64,000 nucleotides of DNA from Archangium lansingense (GTDB lineage Bacteria; Myxococcota; Myxococcia; Myxococcales; Myxococcaceae), in assembly GCF_026626635.1 (NCBI RefSeq), contig NZ_JAPNKA010000001.1:4154001-4218000 (forward strand), read 5' to 3'. Shown here piece after piece: positions 1 through 9,152 of the stretch; position 1 is the first letter of the stretch; the number at the start of each line of letters is the position of its first letter. A model generated the notes under the pieces. The model was not told the DNA's origin, made no database searches, and saw only the letters and a list, made by a program, of their open reading frames with translations. The translations under genes and the position numbers were made by a program.

Positions 1-1764
1 AGCTTCGTCTCGCTGGCCTCGGTGGAACTGCCCGAGTCGCGCCTGCGCACCTATGCGGCCGCTCGCGCTGCCTACGACGGGCTTGGCGTGCTGGTGGCGC
101 GTGTCCAGGAGCCCGGGACCGATGCCACTCTGGCCATGGGCGCCGTGTCCGCACTCCATCACGACCGCTGGCTGGCCCCCTTCGTCGAGGGACAGGCCGC
201 TCAGCTCTCCCGGCGTCTCGCTGCTGAGCTGTCTCGTTCCCCGCTGGATTTGCCCGCGGAGATCCGCGTCGGCCCGCTCGATACGCCCGAGGAGATCCGC
301 GCCAATCACTCTGGGCTCTTCAAGCCGGCCTCGGTAGAGACCTCGCCCACCACCGTGGACCAGGCTCGCACCGACGAGACCTTCCGCGCGCTCGATCGTG
401 CCGAGGCCGAGGTGGCCACCTCGGTGGAGCAGGGCATTCAGGCGGTGTTCGATGCCTCGCTCGGGCCGTCGTCGGGTCTGTCCCAGCTCCCCGCCGTCGA
501 ACAGGGGCTCAAGCGCGTCATCGCGCAGCTCCACGACGAGCAGGCCCAGGAGGACGCGACCCTGCGGAAGCTGGACCCCTCGCAGCCGCCGGGTCCTCCG
601 GTGGACCCGCACCGCGAGGAGCTGGAGAAGGCCCTGCTGGAGCTGCCCTCGAAGAGGATGGCGCTGGGGGCCGCGGCGGCGCTCGCACTGGCCGTGCTGC
701 TGGGCGTCTCCTTCGGCACGCTGGCGTTCATGAACCGCGCCGCTTCGGTTTCTCCCCAGGCGGGCAATGCGCTTTCGAGCCCGCAGCTCTCGTCAACGGC
801 TACCCCGGTCGCCACGGGCTCCGGCGGGCTTGAGGTCCTACCGTGGATTCTCGGGGTGCTCGTGGCTGCGGGCGCCGGAGGTGGGTGGCTCTACTTCGTC
901 GGCAACCACACTCGGAAGGAAGTGCGCCGCGTGATGAAGCTCCGGCGTGACGCGCTGGAGTCGCTGGTCAGCCGGGGCGGGGGAGGGCGGCGCGCGAAGC
1001 AGGCGGAACTGCAACTCGTGGTGCGCCGCAAGCGGGCCCGCCGCGGTGCCATCCTCGCCCTGGAGAACACCGTGGCCCGGCTGCATGCCGTCCGCCATGC
1101 GCTGCTGGAGGCGAGGGATCGCAAGCGGCAGGAACTGCTGGCGCTCGGGGTGACTCCGGCCGCCGAGGCCCAGTTGGATGACCTGGGGCCGTTGCTCGGC
1201 GCGGGTGGGCTGCTCCATGGCTCGCTCGTGCCTCCGGAGGTCATCAGCCGGTGGATCGCCTCCCGGCGGGAGATTTCGGAGGACCGGGTCTGGGCGGACC
1301 GTCTCCTCGAAGGTGCCTGGCCCGAGGGTGGACTGCTCGAGGACGTGCCGTGTGGCGACTCCGCGCGCATCGACGAACTGAGCCGGCGTCAGGTTCAGCC
1401 GATGGCCGAGCGCAGCGTGCTGGATGATCAAGAGGGTGGCCAGCAGGCGGCGGACGTGCTGCGCGACTTCGGAGCGCGGATGGGGGCGGTGCTCGCGCCT
1501 CCGTGCCAGCCGCTGAACGCGCATGGGGACCCGGTGCTCGGCGTTCGTCCCGGCGAGGGCTTCGTCATCGCTCCGTCGGCGGGGCGCGACACGCTCGATG
1601 CCGGTCTCCGGGACATGCCCACGCGGCTCCCCATCCTCTGGTCTCCCTCGAAGGCCGCGCGCGTCATCTTCCTGCGCACCTGGGAGGGCTTCTCCGTGGA
1701 AGAGATGTCGCGGGGGGCTCGTGCCACTCCGCAGGCCGTGATGGCCCCGCGAGGTGCGCGATGA
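1..1764 (+). CDS. Membrane protein of unknown function (5' partial)
   Basis: The frame is open to the left edge of the window, so the true start probably lies upstream; a GTG at 22 is the first start codon visible. About 587 residues are seen. Two hydrophobic segments, at about 658-735 and 835-905, bracket a short Ser/Pro/Thr-rich loop. A basic, probably coiled-coil stretch (Arg/Lys/Glu rich) follows at about 920-1140. I recognise no enzymatic motif. The stop overlaps the next gene's start by 4 bp (ATGA at 1761-1764), which indicates translational coupling with the large membrane protein downstream. Function unknown; it probably works with that partner. Confidence 0.75.
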   Translation, partial: SFVSLASVELPESRLRTYAAARAAYDGLGVLVARVQEPGTDATLAMGAVSALHHDRWLAPFVEGQAAQLSRRLAAELSRSPLDLPAEIRVGPLDTPEEIRANHSGLFKPASVETSPTTVDQARTDETFRALDRAEAEVATSVEQGIQAVFDASLGPSSGLSQLPAVEQGLKRVIAQLHDEQAQEDATLRKLDPSQPPGPPVDPHREELEKALLELPSKRMALGAAAALALAVLLGVSFGTLAFMNRAASVSPQAGNALSSPQLSSTATPVATGSGGLEVLPWILGVLVAAGAGGGWLYFVGNHTRKEVRRVMKLRRDALESLVSRGGGGRRAKQAELQLVVRRKRARRGAILALENTVARLHAVRHALLEARDRKRQELLALGVTPAAEAQLDDLGPLLGAGGLLHGSLVPPEVISRWIASRREISEDRVWADRLLEGAWPEGGLLEDVPCGDSARIDELSRRQVQPMAERSVLDDQEGGQQAADVLRDFGARMGAVLAPPCQPLNAHGDPVLGVRPGEGFVIAPSAGRDTLDAGLRDMPTRLPILWSPSKAARVIFLRTWEGFSVEEMSRGARATPQAVMAPRGAR

Positions 1765-4547
1765 CCTCCCCATTCCTTGATTTGTGGAACAGGCTGGCGA
1801 ACGTCGCCTACCAGATGATCTGGGTGCTGGTGTTCGTCACGCCCGTGTTGGCCTGGGCCCTGGCGGCGCTCGTGGTGGGCCCTGGCCCCAACTCTCGCTG
1901 GCGCCGAGCCGCCCTCCCCGTGGGCAAGGCTGTCCTCTTCACCTTGGCGCTGGTGCTCGTCACCCGGCTGGTGGAGGCCGCCAGTGCCTCCATGCAGGGC
2001 GGACCGCTCGGCTGGCTCAATCACCTCGTTCCGCTGTCCCAGAGCTCGGTTCCAGGTGGGGTCCGGGTGCCGTGGTACTCCGTGCACGCGGTCCTGATGG
2101 TGGTCCTGCCCCACGCCGTCGCCTTCCTGCTCGCGACGCTGGTGTTCGCGTTCCAGGAGTCCAACCACAAGAGCCTCTCGTCCTTCCGCGTGCCGCTCGC
2201 GGACCCACTGGCGATTGTCCTGGTGGTGGTGCCGGTGCTGGCCCTCGTCGCGGTGAATGCGCCCTGGCAGTTGGAGAAGCCCCGCGTACTGCTCGACCTG
2301 GCCGCGGTGTTGCCCATGTTGTGTGTGGCGCTCGCGGTGTGGACGCGCTCCGAGCGCCTCGCTCCCCCGCCCGCCAAAGAAGAAGCTCCTCAGCCTCAGA
2401 CGCCCGCTCCGCTGCGCGTGGACGTCCCGGGACTGTGGCGGAAGTTGGGCGCCCTCGAGGCCCAAGCGCGTCCGCTGCTCGCGACCCAGGGCGCGGCCAG
2501 CGAGGAGCCGGCTCCGGCCTGGAGCGCCGCCGCGTGGCGAGATGCGGGGGCTCTCGGGGCTCCGCCTCGGGCACTGGAGGAGATCGCCAACGCGTGGAGC
2601 GCCCCCAACCAGGGCTGGCTGGTGGGAGACCTGCCGGATCCAACGGAGCGCCACTTCCTCACCTCGTGCGTGCTGCTGGCGCTCCAGCGCGAGGGCCTGC
2701 CGTGCCTCGTCATCAGCGACGAGCCGGAGGCGCTGCGCGACGCGGTGCTGGAGGCCATCTCGCGCAGTGGCTCGTGGCCCTCGGGACCGCTGCTGGCTGG
2801 CGAGGCGGCGATGCGCGAGGCCTTCTCGGGCAACCGGATGCCGGCTGCCGTCTTCCTGGACGTGGAGCAACTGTCCGCCGGAGGCATCCGCGCGCTCTCC
2901 GAGATGCGGGGGGGCTGTGGCCGGTTGTGGGCTCGCTCGGTGGGGCTGGTGCTGCTGTCGCGCGTGGACCGTGGGACGCCGCTTGCCTCCACGCACCGCA
3001 TGTTCACCTTGAGGCGGCTGGAGCTGGCGCTGTCGGCGGCCGGGGCTCGTTGGAGCGTGCTGGCCACGGGCGTAGGTGGCGCGGGCACGCGGGGGCTGGT
3101 GGAGCAGATGTTCCCCGGTATCTCCGTGCGCGAGGTGCCCTTCACTCCACGCAATGCTGCGCCCGTGCGCGTCTGGCGCGTGGTCGAGGGCTTCCGCTCT
3201 CAGCCCGGGACGCCGTGGGTGCGCCGGGCCCTGGAGCCGGTGGTAGGGGCGAAGCTGCCCGCCGCGGTGGGAGATCCGGGCGGAGCGTTCGACCTCAAGG
3301 CGGTGGACTTCTGGGGCGGCGAGCTGCGCTTCGTCCGCGACGTGTCCCTCTTCGGCGTGGCCTCCGTAGGCACGCTGGACGAGGCGTGGCTGGTGGCTGC
3401 ATATCGGGCGCTCGCCCATCGGGTGCCGCTGGCGGATGGGCAGACCCATGACGCGCTCTGGGGCCTGGCCGACAACCCGGTGACGCGCTTCCTCACGCGC
3501 GATGGCAACCTGGACGGGCTGTCGCGCCACGGCATGTTGATGCCGCCGCGAGCGCTCGTGGGCTACCACAACGGCGCGCTGGCCACGGCCCACCTCAAGG
3601 CCGCCATGCAGGAGGGCTCGCAGGACGTGGAGTCCCTGGCGGCTGTCTTTGGCCGCTCGCGCGTGGAGCAGGTGCTGGGGCCGAAGTTCCGGCCCGAGCG
3701 CCACGTGGTGCGTCTGGCCGCGGGCCGCCAGCCCGTGCGCAGCCCTGTCGTCCCGGCGGGAGTGGCGGAGGTCGTCAACCCGCTGCGGCGCACCGTGAGC
3801 GAGCAGGTGGTGCGCGTGCTCGATGTGCACAGCGGCCAGCTCCTCACCGAGGTGGATCGGCTGGTGGTGGAGACGCGCTACTACCCTGGCCGGGTGTTCG
3901 CCGTGGGAGATGCGCGCTACGAGGTGCCGCTGCACTCGCTGGACACCAAGCGCAACGAGCTGCGCGTCAAGCCGGTGCCCAACGACCGGCCTCTCACGAA
4001 GCCGCAACTGCGCATCCAGTTCGAGTCCGCCACCGTGGTGGAGTCTCCTCAGACGGTGCGCACCGGGCGGTGCGTGTACCAGGTGTGCACCTTGGACGCG
4101 ACGGTGGTGGAGAGCGTCACCGGTTACTCGCAGGTGGGGCGCCAGGGCCGGGTGGACGTGGGCGCGGTGAGCTGCCGCTACCGCACTCGGGTGCGAGGTG
4201 TCTTCTTCCCCGCGGCCACCTCGCCTCAGGTGCTCGTCCACCTGGCGCGCTCGGCGGACGGGGTGCTGGTGGCGCATCTGCTCTCCAGCGATGAGGACAT
4301 GGACGTGGTGCCGGTGGGGCCGGGCATGTTCCCGGACGCCCCGGCTGGCATCGTCGTGGTGGATCGGCACCTCCAGGGCATGGGCGTGGCCGAGGCGTTG
4401 GACCTGGCGCTCATCGACGACACGTTCAAGTGGGTCCGGGCCATCCTGGCCAACTGCAAGTGCGCCAACGGGTGCCCCGAGTGCACGCCCCAGGACGTGC
4501 TCGCGTCAGGCCCCGACAAGTCGGGCGTGCTCGGGCTGCTGGGATAG
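1761..4547 (+). CDS. Membrane-anchored degenerate helicase-like protein with C-terminal DUF1998-type zinc cluster
   Basis: 928 residues. The ATG at 1761 is chosen because it overlaps the previous stop (ATGA). The first ~210 residues contain about five membrane segments, then a Pro/Glu-rich linker. The rest follows the layout of MrfA/YprA-type DEAD/DEAH helicases with motifs eroded. Where Walker A is expected, near residue 285, the sequence reads GDLPDPTERH, with no GKS/T. Where the DEAH box is expected, near residue 396, it reads VLLSRVDRG. The C-terminus keeps a helicase-associated fold (PGRVFAVGDARYEV near 710) and ends with GMGVAEALDLAL and a Cys cluster (C899, C901, C905, C908; CxCxxxCxxC), typical of DUF1998. 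Inference: a catalytically dead, membrane-bound derivative acting as a scaffold or nucleic-acid sensor. The family resemblance is by eye. Confidence 0.75.
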   Translation: MTSPFLDLWNRLANVAYQMIWVLVFVTPVLAWALAALVVGPGPNSRWRRAALPVGKAVLFTLALVLVTRLVEAASASMQGGPLGWLNHLVPLSQSSVPGGVRVPWYSVHAVLMVVLPHAVAFLLATLVFAFQESNHKSLSSFRVPLADPLAIVLVVVPVLALVAVNAPWQLEKPRVLLDLAAVLPMLCVALAVWTRSERLAPPPAKEEAPQPQTPAPLRVDVPGLWRKLGALEAQARPLLATQGAASEEPAPAWSAAAWRDAGALGAPPRALEEIANAWSAPNQGWLVGDLPDPTERHFLTSCVLLALQREGLPCLVISDEPEALRDAVLEAISRSGSWPSGPLLAGEAAMREAFSGNRMPAAVFLDVEQLSAGGIRALSEMRGGCGRLWARSVGLVLLSRVDRGTPLASTHRMFTLRRLELALSAAGARWSVLATGVGGAGTRGLVEQMFPGISVREVPFTPRNAAPVRVWRVVEGFRSQPGTPWVRRALEPVVGAKLPAAVGDPGGAFDLKAVDFWGGELRFVRDVSLFGVASVGTLDEAWLVAAYRALAHRVPLADGQTHDALWGLADNPVTRFLTRDGNLDGLSRHGMLMPPRALVGYHNGALATAHLKAAMQEGSQDVESLAAVFGRSRVEQVLGPKFRPERHVVRLAAGRQPVRSPVVPAGVAEVVNPLRRTVSEQVVRVLDVHSGQLLTEVDRLVVETRYYPGRVFAVGDARYEVPLHSLDTKRNELRVKPVPNDRPLTKPQLRIQFESATVVESPQTVRTGRCVYQVCTLDATVVESVTGYSQVGRQGRVDVGAVSCRYRTRVRGVFFPAATSPQVLVHLARSADGVLVAHLLSSDEDMDVVPVGPGMFPDAPAGIVVVDRHLQGMGVAEALDLALIDDTFKWVRAILANCKCANGCPECTPQDVLASGPDKSGVLGLLG

Positions 4548-4577
4548 GCGGATGCAATCGCCAGGACGGGTAAGCGT

Positions 4578-6011
4578 ATGCGTGATGACATGAACCTCCT
4601 CCAGCCGGGAACGCAGCTGGATGGCCGCTATGAGGTGGTCCGGCTGCTCGGGCAGGGCGGCATGGCCGCCGTGTACGAGGTGCGCCACCTCGGGCTGCAC
4701 AGCACGCACGCCCTGAAGGTGCTCAACGAGGACCTGGCGCGCAACGACGACATCCGCGGACGTTTCCTCGCCGAGGGCCGCATCCAGGCGCGCTTCCGCC
4801 ACCCCCACATCGTCCAGGTGACGGAGATCGTCACCACCCCGGTGGCCGGCCTGGTGATGGATTACATCGAGGGCCCTACGCTCGGTGAGTTCTGCCGCGG
4901 CCAGGGGCTGGAGCCGCGGTTGCTCCTGGAGGTCTTCCTGCCGGTGCTGGACGCCATGGAGGAGGCCCACAAGCGCGGTGTCGTCCACCGAGACCTCAAG
5001 CCGGACAACATCATCATCGGCAAGGACAGCCGGGGCCGGCTCCAGCCCATGGTGACGGACTTCGGCATCGCCAAGCTGGTGGAGGAAGGCCCGGACGGCA
5101 AGGCGCGCACCCAGGCAGGCGCTCGCATGGGCACGCTGCTGTACATGAGCCCGGAGCAGATTCGTGGGGCCGGTGAGGTGGACTCGCGCACGGACATCTT
5201 CGCGCTGGGTGCCATCCTCTACGAGGCCGCCACGGGTCGGGTTGCCTTCCACGCGTCGAGCGACTACGACACGATGAAGCGAATCGTGGAGGGGACCTAC
5301 GAGCCCCCCGAGCGCGTGGTCGGTGGCCTGCCTCCCGTCATCGCCGGTTGTATCCGCAAGGCGTTGGCCGTGGACCCCGCCGAGCGCTTCCAGGACTGCG
5401 TCGCCTTCCGCGAGGCCCTGGAGAATGCGCTCGACGCCAACGCGCAGGTGCCTCAGAAGCCGTCCCGCTCCTACGCGGTGACCCAGGTGGAGAACCCTCC
5501 GGTGAGGGCTCCCTCCGCGCCGGCCACGGGGGGGACGCCCGCGTCCAACCCGGCCGCCTTCGCGCCGACCCACGTCCCGAATACCGGGCGGTTCCCGGCG
5601 ATGGCCACCCCTCCGCCGGCTCCGGCTCCCCCAGCCCCTGCTCCTCCGGCCCCTGTGCCGGTGTCTCCCGCACCGGTTCAGCGCGCTCCGGTCAACACGG
5701 TCCGGGTGAGCCCGCAGCAGGTGGCTCAGGCCACGCCGGGGGCGGTGTCCCGCCCCAGTGGTTCGCCCATCCTGGCCGGGTTCCTGAGCTTGTTGTGCCT
5801 GTCCGGGTTCGGGCAGCTCTACAACGGCCAGATGGGCAAGGGCGTGCTCGGCCTCGTCGGGTCCATCGTCCTGTTCTCGAGCCTCGACTCCACCGGTCCT
5901 GGAGGCGCGTGCTTCTGGCTCATCTGGTACACCGCGTTCATCGTGGACGCCTGCATGATTGCCGCCAAGCGTCAGCGCGGGAAGCAGGTGGGTCCCTGGG
6001 AGTTCTTCTAG
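4578..6011 (+). CDS. Serine/threonine protein kinase with C-terminal TM2-like membrane domain
   Basis: 477 residues. A Hanks-type kinase domain fills about residues 15-270: glycine loop GQGGMAAVYE, Lys in HALKVL, catalytic HRDLKPDN near residue 137, VTDFG metal-binding motif and MSPEQ in the activation segment. All key residues are present, so it should be active. A Pro/Ala-rich linker (about 290-390) leads to a hydrophobic C-terminus with GFGQLYNGQMGKG, typical of the TM2 domain, which anchors the protein in the inner membrane. An ATG at 4590 is an alternative start. It lies 30 bp after the helicase-like gene and 18 bp before a second kinase, probably in one transcript. The substrate is unknown; the adjacent membrane proteins are candidates. 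Confidence 0.9.
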   Translation: MRDDMNLLQPGTQLDGRYEVVRLLGQGGMAAVYEVRHLGLHSTHALKVLNEDLARNDDIRGRFLAEGRIQARFRHPHIVQVTEIVTTPVAGLVMDYIEGPTLGEFCRGQGLEPRLLLEVFLPVLDAMEEAHKRGVVHRDLKPDNIIIGKDSRGRLQPMVTDFGIAKLVEEGPDGKARTQAGARMGTLLYMSPEQIRGAGEVDSRTDIFALGAILYEAATGRVAFHASSDYDTMKRIVEGTYEPPERVVGGLPPVIAGCIRKALAVDPAERFQDCVAFREALENALDANAQVPQKPSRSYAVTQVENPPVRAPSAPATGGTPASNPAAFAPTHVPNTGRFPAMATPPPAPAPPAPAPPAPVPVSPAPVQRAPVNTVRVSPQQVAQATPGAVSRPSGSPILAGFLSLLCLSGFGQLYNGQMGKGVLGLVGSIVLFSSLDSTGPGGACFWLIWYTAFIVDACMIAAKRQRGKQVGPWEFF

Positions 6012-6029
6012 GAGGAGCAGGGTCGCGTC

Positions 6030-7418
6030 ATGTTGAGCCCGGGGAATGTGGTCGAGCGCTATGAGGTGGAGCGCGAGCTGGGCGGCGGCGGCATGGCGCG
6101 CGTCTATAAGGTGCGCCACGTGGCCCTGGGCAGCGTCCATGCGCTCAAGGTGCTGGACCCCGAGCTGGTGGGCAACGCGGAGCTGCGCGCCCGCTTCCTG
6201 GACGAGGGCCGCATTCAGGCGCGCCTGAGGCATCCGAACATCCTGGTCATCACGGACGTGGTCGTGGCGCCCGGCGTCGCGGGCCTCGTCATGGACTACC
6301 TGGAGGGGGAGTCACTCGACAAGTACCTGGCCCGTGCGCGGCGGCCTCCGGATGCGGACGAGGTGCGAGACATCTTTCTACAGGTGCTCGCGGCCATGGG
6401 GTTCGCCCATGAGCACGGCGTCATCCACCGGGATCTCAAGCCCTCCAACATCTTCCTGGAGCAGGTGCACGGCCGGCGAGTGGTGCGCGTGCTCGACTTC
6501 GGCATCGCCAAGGTGTCCGACGCCGAGGGCCGGCCGGTGACGCGCACGGGCTCGCGCATGGGCACGCCGCAGTACATGAGCCCGGAGCAGATCCGCTCAG
6601 CGGAGGATGTCACCGTCCGCTCGGACATCTTCTCGCTCGGCGTCACCCTCTACGAGCTGGCCACCGCTCAGCCGTGCTTCCAGGGCGAGAGCGACTTCAA
6701 CATCATGGAGAGGATTGTCCGGGCGGAGTTCGTGCCACCGGACGTGGTGCACCCGGGCCTCGAGTCGGGGCTCCGCTCGGCCATCCTCCGGGCCATGGCC
6801 CTGGAGCCAGAGCGGCGCTTTGCCTCGTGCCGGGAGTTCTCCGCCGCGCTGGTGGAGGAGGCCCCGGCCGTGCCTCGGGCGGCGACGCCTCTGCGTGTTC
6901 CCGTGACGCGCATCCCCGTGTCTGGTCCGCGGGGGCCAGAGCCCGAGGCTCCTGCCAGGACGAATCCTCGGGTGGTGGACGCGCTCGCCGCAGAGGCCTG
7001 GCCTGCGCGAGCAGTGCCGAGCACCCCGGTGCCGGCTCCTGCCGTCGAGAGACCCAGTCCCGAGCCCAGGCCTCAGCCCGTTCAGGCTCCTGCCGCCCGT
7101 GTCGTGGAGGATCGTCCGGAGCCGCCCGCGCCTGCCCGCCTCGCAGAGCCGAAGCCCGCCGCTCCCATCGAGAAGAAGGCTCCGAAGCTCGCGAAGAAGC
7201 CCGCGCCTCCCTCCCCGGAGAAGACGGAGGAGAAGGAGGAAGAGGAGGGTGCACCTCGCCGCAAGCCCTGGCTCTGGGTGCTGATCTTCGCGCTCGCGGG
7301 GTTGTTGGCCCTGTTTGGCCCGGGGCTCATCGGGATGCTCCTGGGGGGCTCGACGAGCTCGCCCGCGCCGAAGGGAACGCAGGGCGGTGCTCCGGTGCAC
7401 CGAGGGGTCAGGAAGTAG
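6030..7418 (+). CDS. Serine/threonine protein kinase, single-pass membrane
   Basis: 462 residues, with a GGAGGAG ribosome site at 6011-6017. The kinase domain covers about residues 8-265, with GGGGMARVYK, HALKVL, HRDLKPSN (about residue 132), LDFGIAK and MSPEQ, all intact. A long Pro/Ala/Glu/Lys-rich linker ends in one membrane helix (KPWLWVLIFALAGLLALFG) and a short Gly/Ser tail. This is the common myxobacterial layout of cytoplasmic kinase and membrane anchor. The kinase halves of this and the preceding gene are clearly paralogous, while their membrane domains differ. It ends 13 bp before the convergent decarboxylase gene, with no clear hairpin between them. Confidence 0.92.
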   Translation: MLSPGNVVERYEVERELGGGGMARVYKVRHVALGSVHALKVLDPELVGNAELRARFLDEGRIQARLRHPNILVITDVVVAPGVAGLVMDYLEGESLDKYLARARRPPDADEVRDIFLQVLAAMGFAHEHGVIHRDLKPSNIFLEQVHGRRVVRVLDFGIAKVSDAEGRPVTRTGSRMGTPQYMSPEQIRSAEDVTVRSDIFSLGVTLYELATAQPCFQGESDFNIMERIVRAEFVPPDVVHPGLESGLRSAILRAMALEPERRFASCREFSAALVEEAPAVPRAATPLRVPVTRIPVSGPRGPEPEAPARTNPRVVDALAAEAWPARAVPSTPVPAPAVERPSPEPRPQPVQAPAARVVEDRPEPPAPARLAEPKPAAPIEKKAPKLAKKPAPPSPEKTEEKEEEEGAPRRKPWLWVLIFALAGLLALFGPGLIGMLLGGSTSSPAPKGTQGGAPVHRGVRK

Positions 7419-7431
7419 CGCTGGCGAGGCC

Positions 7432-8838
7432 TCACGCGCCCTGGAGCTCCTTCGCGGTGGCGAGCACCTCCTCCACCACCGTCTGGACGTCCTGCGCCGT
7501 GGTGCGGTGGTTCACGAAGCAGGCGCGCAGGGCGAAGCGTCCCGACAGCGTGGCGTTGGAGAGGTAGACACGGCCGCGCGCGTTGAGGCGCGCCATCAGC
7601 CGCGTGTTGAAGGCATCTCGCTCGTGCTCGGCCAGGCCCGCGATGTAGCGGAAGCACACCGCGCTCAGGGGCACGGGCGCGAGCAGCTCCAGCTTCGGCT
7701 CCGCCCGCACGAGCTCCGCCAGCCGTTGAGCATTCTCCAGGTCCTTGCGGATGGCCTCCCGGAAGGCGCGCAGCCCGTGGTAGCGCACCGAGAGCCAGGG
7801 CTTGAGCGCGCGGGCGCGGCGAGAGAGCTCCAGGGACTCGTCGAAGAAGGCGAAGCCCTCCACGGCATCCGTGCTCAGGGTGCGCACGTAGTCCCCGGAG
7901 AAGGAGAAGGCGCGGCGCGCGTCGGTGGCGTCCCGGTAGAGCAGCACTCCACAGTCCACCGGCTGGTAGAGCCACTTGTGCGCGTCCATCGAGAGCGAGT
8001 CCGCCAGTGCGAGGCCCTCGAAGCGCTCGGGGACGGCCAGTGCGGCGAGGGCTCCGAAGGCCCCGTCCACGTGCATCCAGAGCCCATGCCGTCGGGCGAT
8101 GGTCGCCACGTCCTTCAGGGGATCCACCGCGCCGGTGTTGACGGTGCCCGCGGTGGCGACGATGGCCAGCGGGCGCCTGCCGGCGGACACGTCCTCGGTG
8201 ATGGCGCGCTCGAGAGCCTCGGGGCGCATCCGCCACTCGGAGTCCGTGGGGATGAGGCGCAGATTTCTTCGTCCCAGTCCGAGCAGTGCCAGGGCCTTGG
8301 GGATGGACATGTGTACTTCGGTGGAGGCGTACACCACCCCCGAGGGCGAGCCCTGCTCGTTGGCCGGGGCCTTCGCCTCGCGCGCCAGGGTCAGGCCCAT
8401 GAGGTTGGCCGAGGAGCCCCCGCCCGTGAGACTCCCGGTGAAGCCGGGGCAGCCCACCGCGGCCGCCAGTCCTCGCACCACCGCACGCTCCATGCTCACC
8501 AGCGAAGGGGCCGAGCGCCACGCGGTGACGTTCTGGTTCAGCACGCTCGCGAGGTAGTCGCCCAGCGCTCCCACGGGCTCGCCCGAGCCAAGCACGTACG
8601 CGAGGAAGCGCGCATTGCCCGCGCGGGCTCCTGCCATCACCGCGCCCAATGCATCGAGCGCCGCGTCCTTCAGGCCCTCTTCGGGCAAGCCCTCGGCGAA
8701 GAGGGCCTCGGTGGCATTGCCCGTGGTGGCGGGGGCGATCGCGCGCGTGTCCAACTCTGCGAGCCATTGCTCAGCGAGGGTGGAGACACGGGAGGCCAGG
8801 CGCCGGAAGTCGTCGGGAGTCAGCTCGAGCGGATTCAT
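7432..8838 (-). CDS. PLP-dependent group II (aromatic amino acid type) decarboxylase
   Basis: 468 residues from the ATG at 8838 (MNPLELTPDDF). Fold-type I PLP enzyme of the DOPA/tyrosine/tryptophan decarboxylase family. It shows SLTGGGSSANLMGL for phosphate binding, HVDGAFGA for the Asp that contacts the pyridine nitrogen, and SMDAHKWLYQP with the Schiff-base lysine. Family members decarboxylate aromatic amino acids to amines, and length and motif spacing fit. The substrate cannot be told from sequence; related enzymes include aldehyde-forming variants. The frame continues open upstream to about 9084, but there it overlaps the decayed acyl-CoA dehydrogenase, so the shorter start is preferred. 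It stands alone, convergent with the kinase. Confidence 0.9.
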   Translation of the reverse strand: MNPLELTPDDFRRLASRVSTLAEQWLAELDTRAIAPATTGNATEALFAEGLPEEGLKDAALDALGAVMAGARAGNARFLAYVLGSGEPVGALGDYLASVLNQNVTAWRSAPSLVSMERAVVRGLAAAVGCPGFTGSLTGGGSSANLMGLTLAREAKAPANEQGSPSGVVYASTEVHMSIPKALALLGLGRRNLRLIPTDSEWRMRPEALERAITEDVSAGRRPLAIVATAGTVNTGAVDPLKDVATIARRHGLWMHVDGAFGALAALAVPERFEGLALADSLSMDAHKWLYQPVDCGVLLYRDATDARRAFSFSGDYVRTLSTDAVEGFAFFDESLELSRRARALKPWLSVRYHGLRAFREAIRKDLENAQRLAELVRAEPKLELLAPVPLSAVCFRYIAGLAEHERDAFNTRLMARLNARGRVYLSNATLSGRFALRACFVNHRTTAQDVQTVVEEVLATAKELQGA

Positions 8839-8893
8839 CGGGCGGCACTCATACCAGATTGCCCTTATCCCCTTTTCGTCCCCTGGGTTGCCC

Positions 8894-9151
8894 ATGGCCT
8901 CCAAGGGCATGAGCACTCTCTGGTTGGTTCCAGGTAACGCTCCTGGGTTGTCGTTCCCGGTGGCGTTCGATGGAATGGGGCGGCGGGGCAACTCCTCCAG
9001 CCCCATTGCGGCTCGGGATGTGCGCGTGCCCCGCTCGGCGATGCTCGGCACGGACGGGGGCGGGTTCGACATCATGATGAACAACGTGCTGCCCCACTTT
9101 CAGGTGCTGGGCTCCAGTTGCTACCTGGGCATCGAGCGGCACTTCCCTCGC
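8894..9151 (+). pseudogene. Acyl-CoA dehydrogenase fragment (decayed)
   Basis: This frame reads STLWLVPGNAPGLSF, DGMGRRGNSSSP, RVPRSAMLG, then GGGFDIMMNNVLPHFQVLGS. That order (substrate-proximal beta domain, RGN.SSP, then GADGxGFDxMMxxVLPxFQVL) is characteristic of acyl-CoA dehydrogenases of about 380-570 residues. Only about 85 residues remain, with neither the N-terminal helical domain nor the C-terminal catalytic helix bundle. Similarity stops near position 9150. I read it as the remnant of a deleted gene between the decarboxylase and the nrf operon. The assignment is by eye. Confidence 0.5.
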
Positions 9152-9152
9152 G

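Noticed and set aside
1428..4370. Very long open frame on the minus strand (980 codons) opposite the helicase-like gene
   Set aside because: It is His/Arg/Pro-rich with no domains; long antisense frames are common in GC-rich genomes because G/C-rich third positions avoid stops. The plus-strand gene has membrane helices and a Cys cluster.
7082..8767. Long minus-strand frame covering the second kinase and the decarboxylase
   Set aside because: It lies in a different frame of the decarboxylase and has no recognisable domain.
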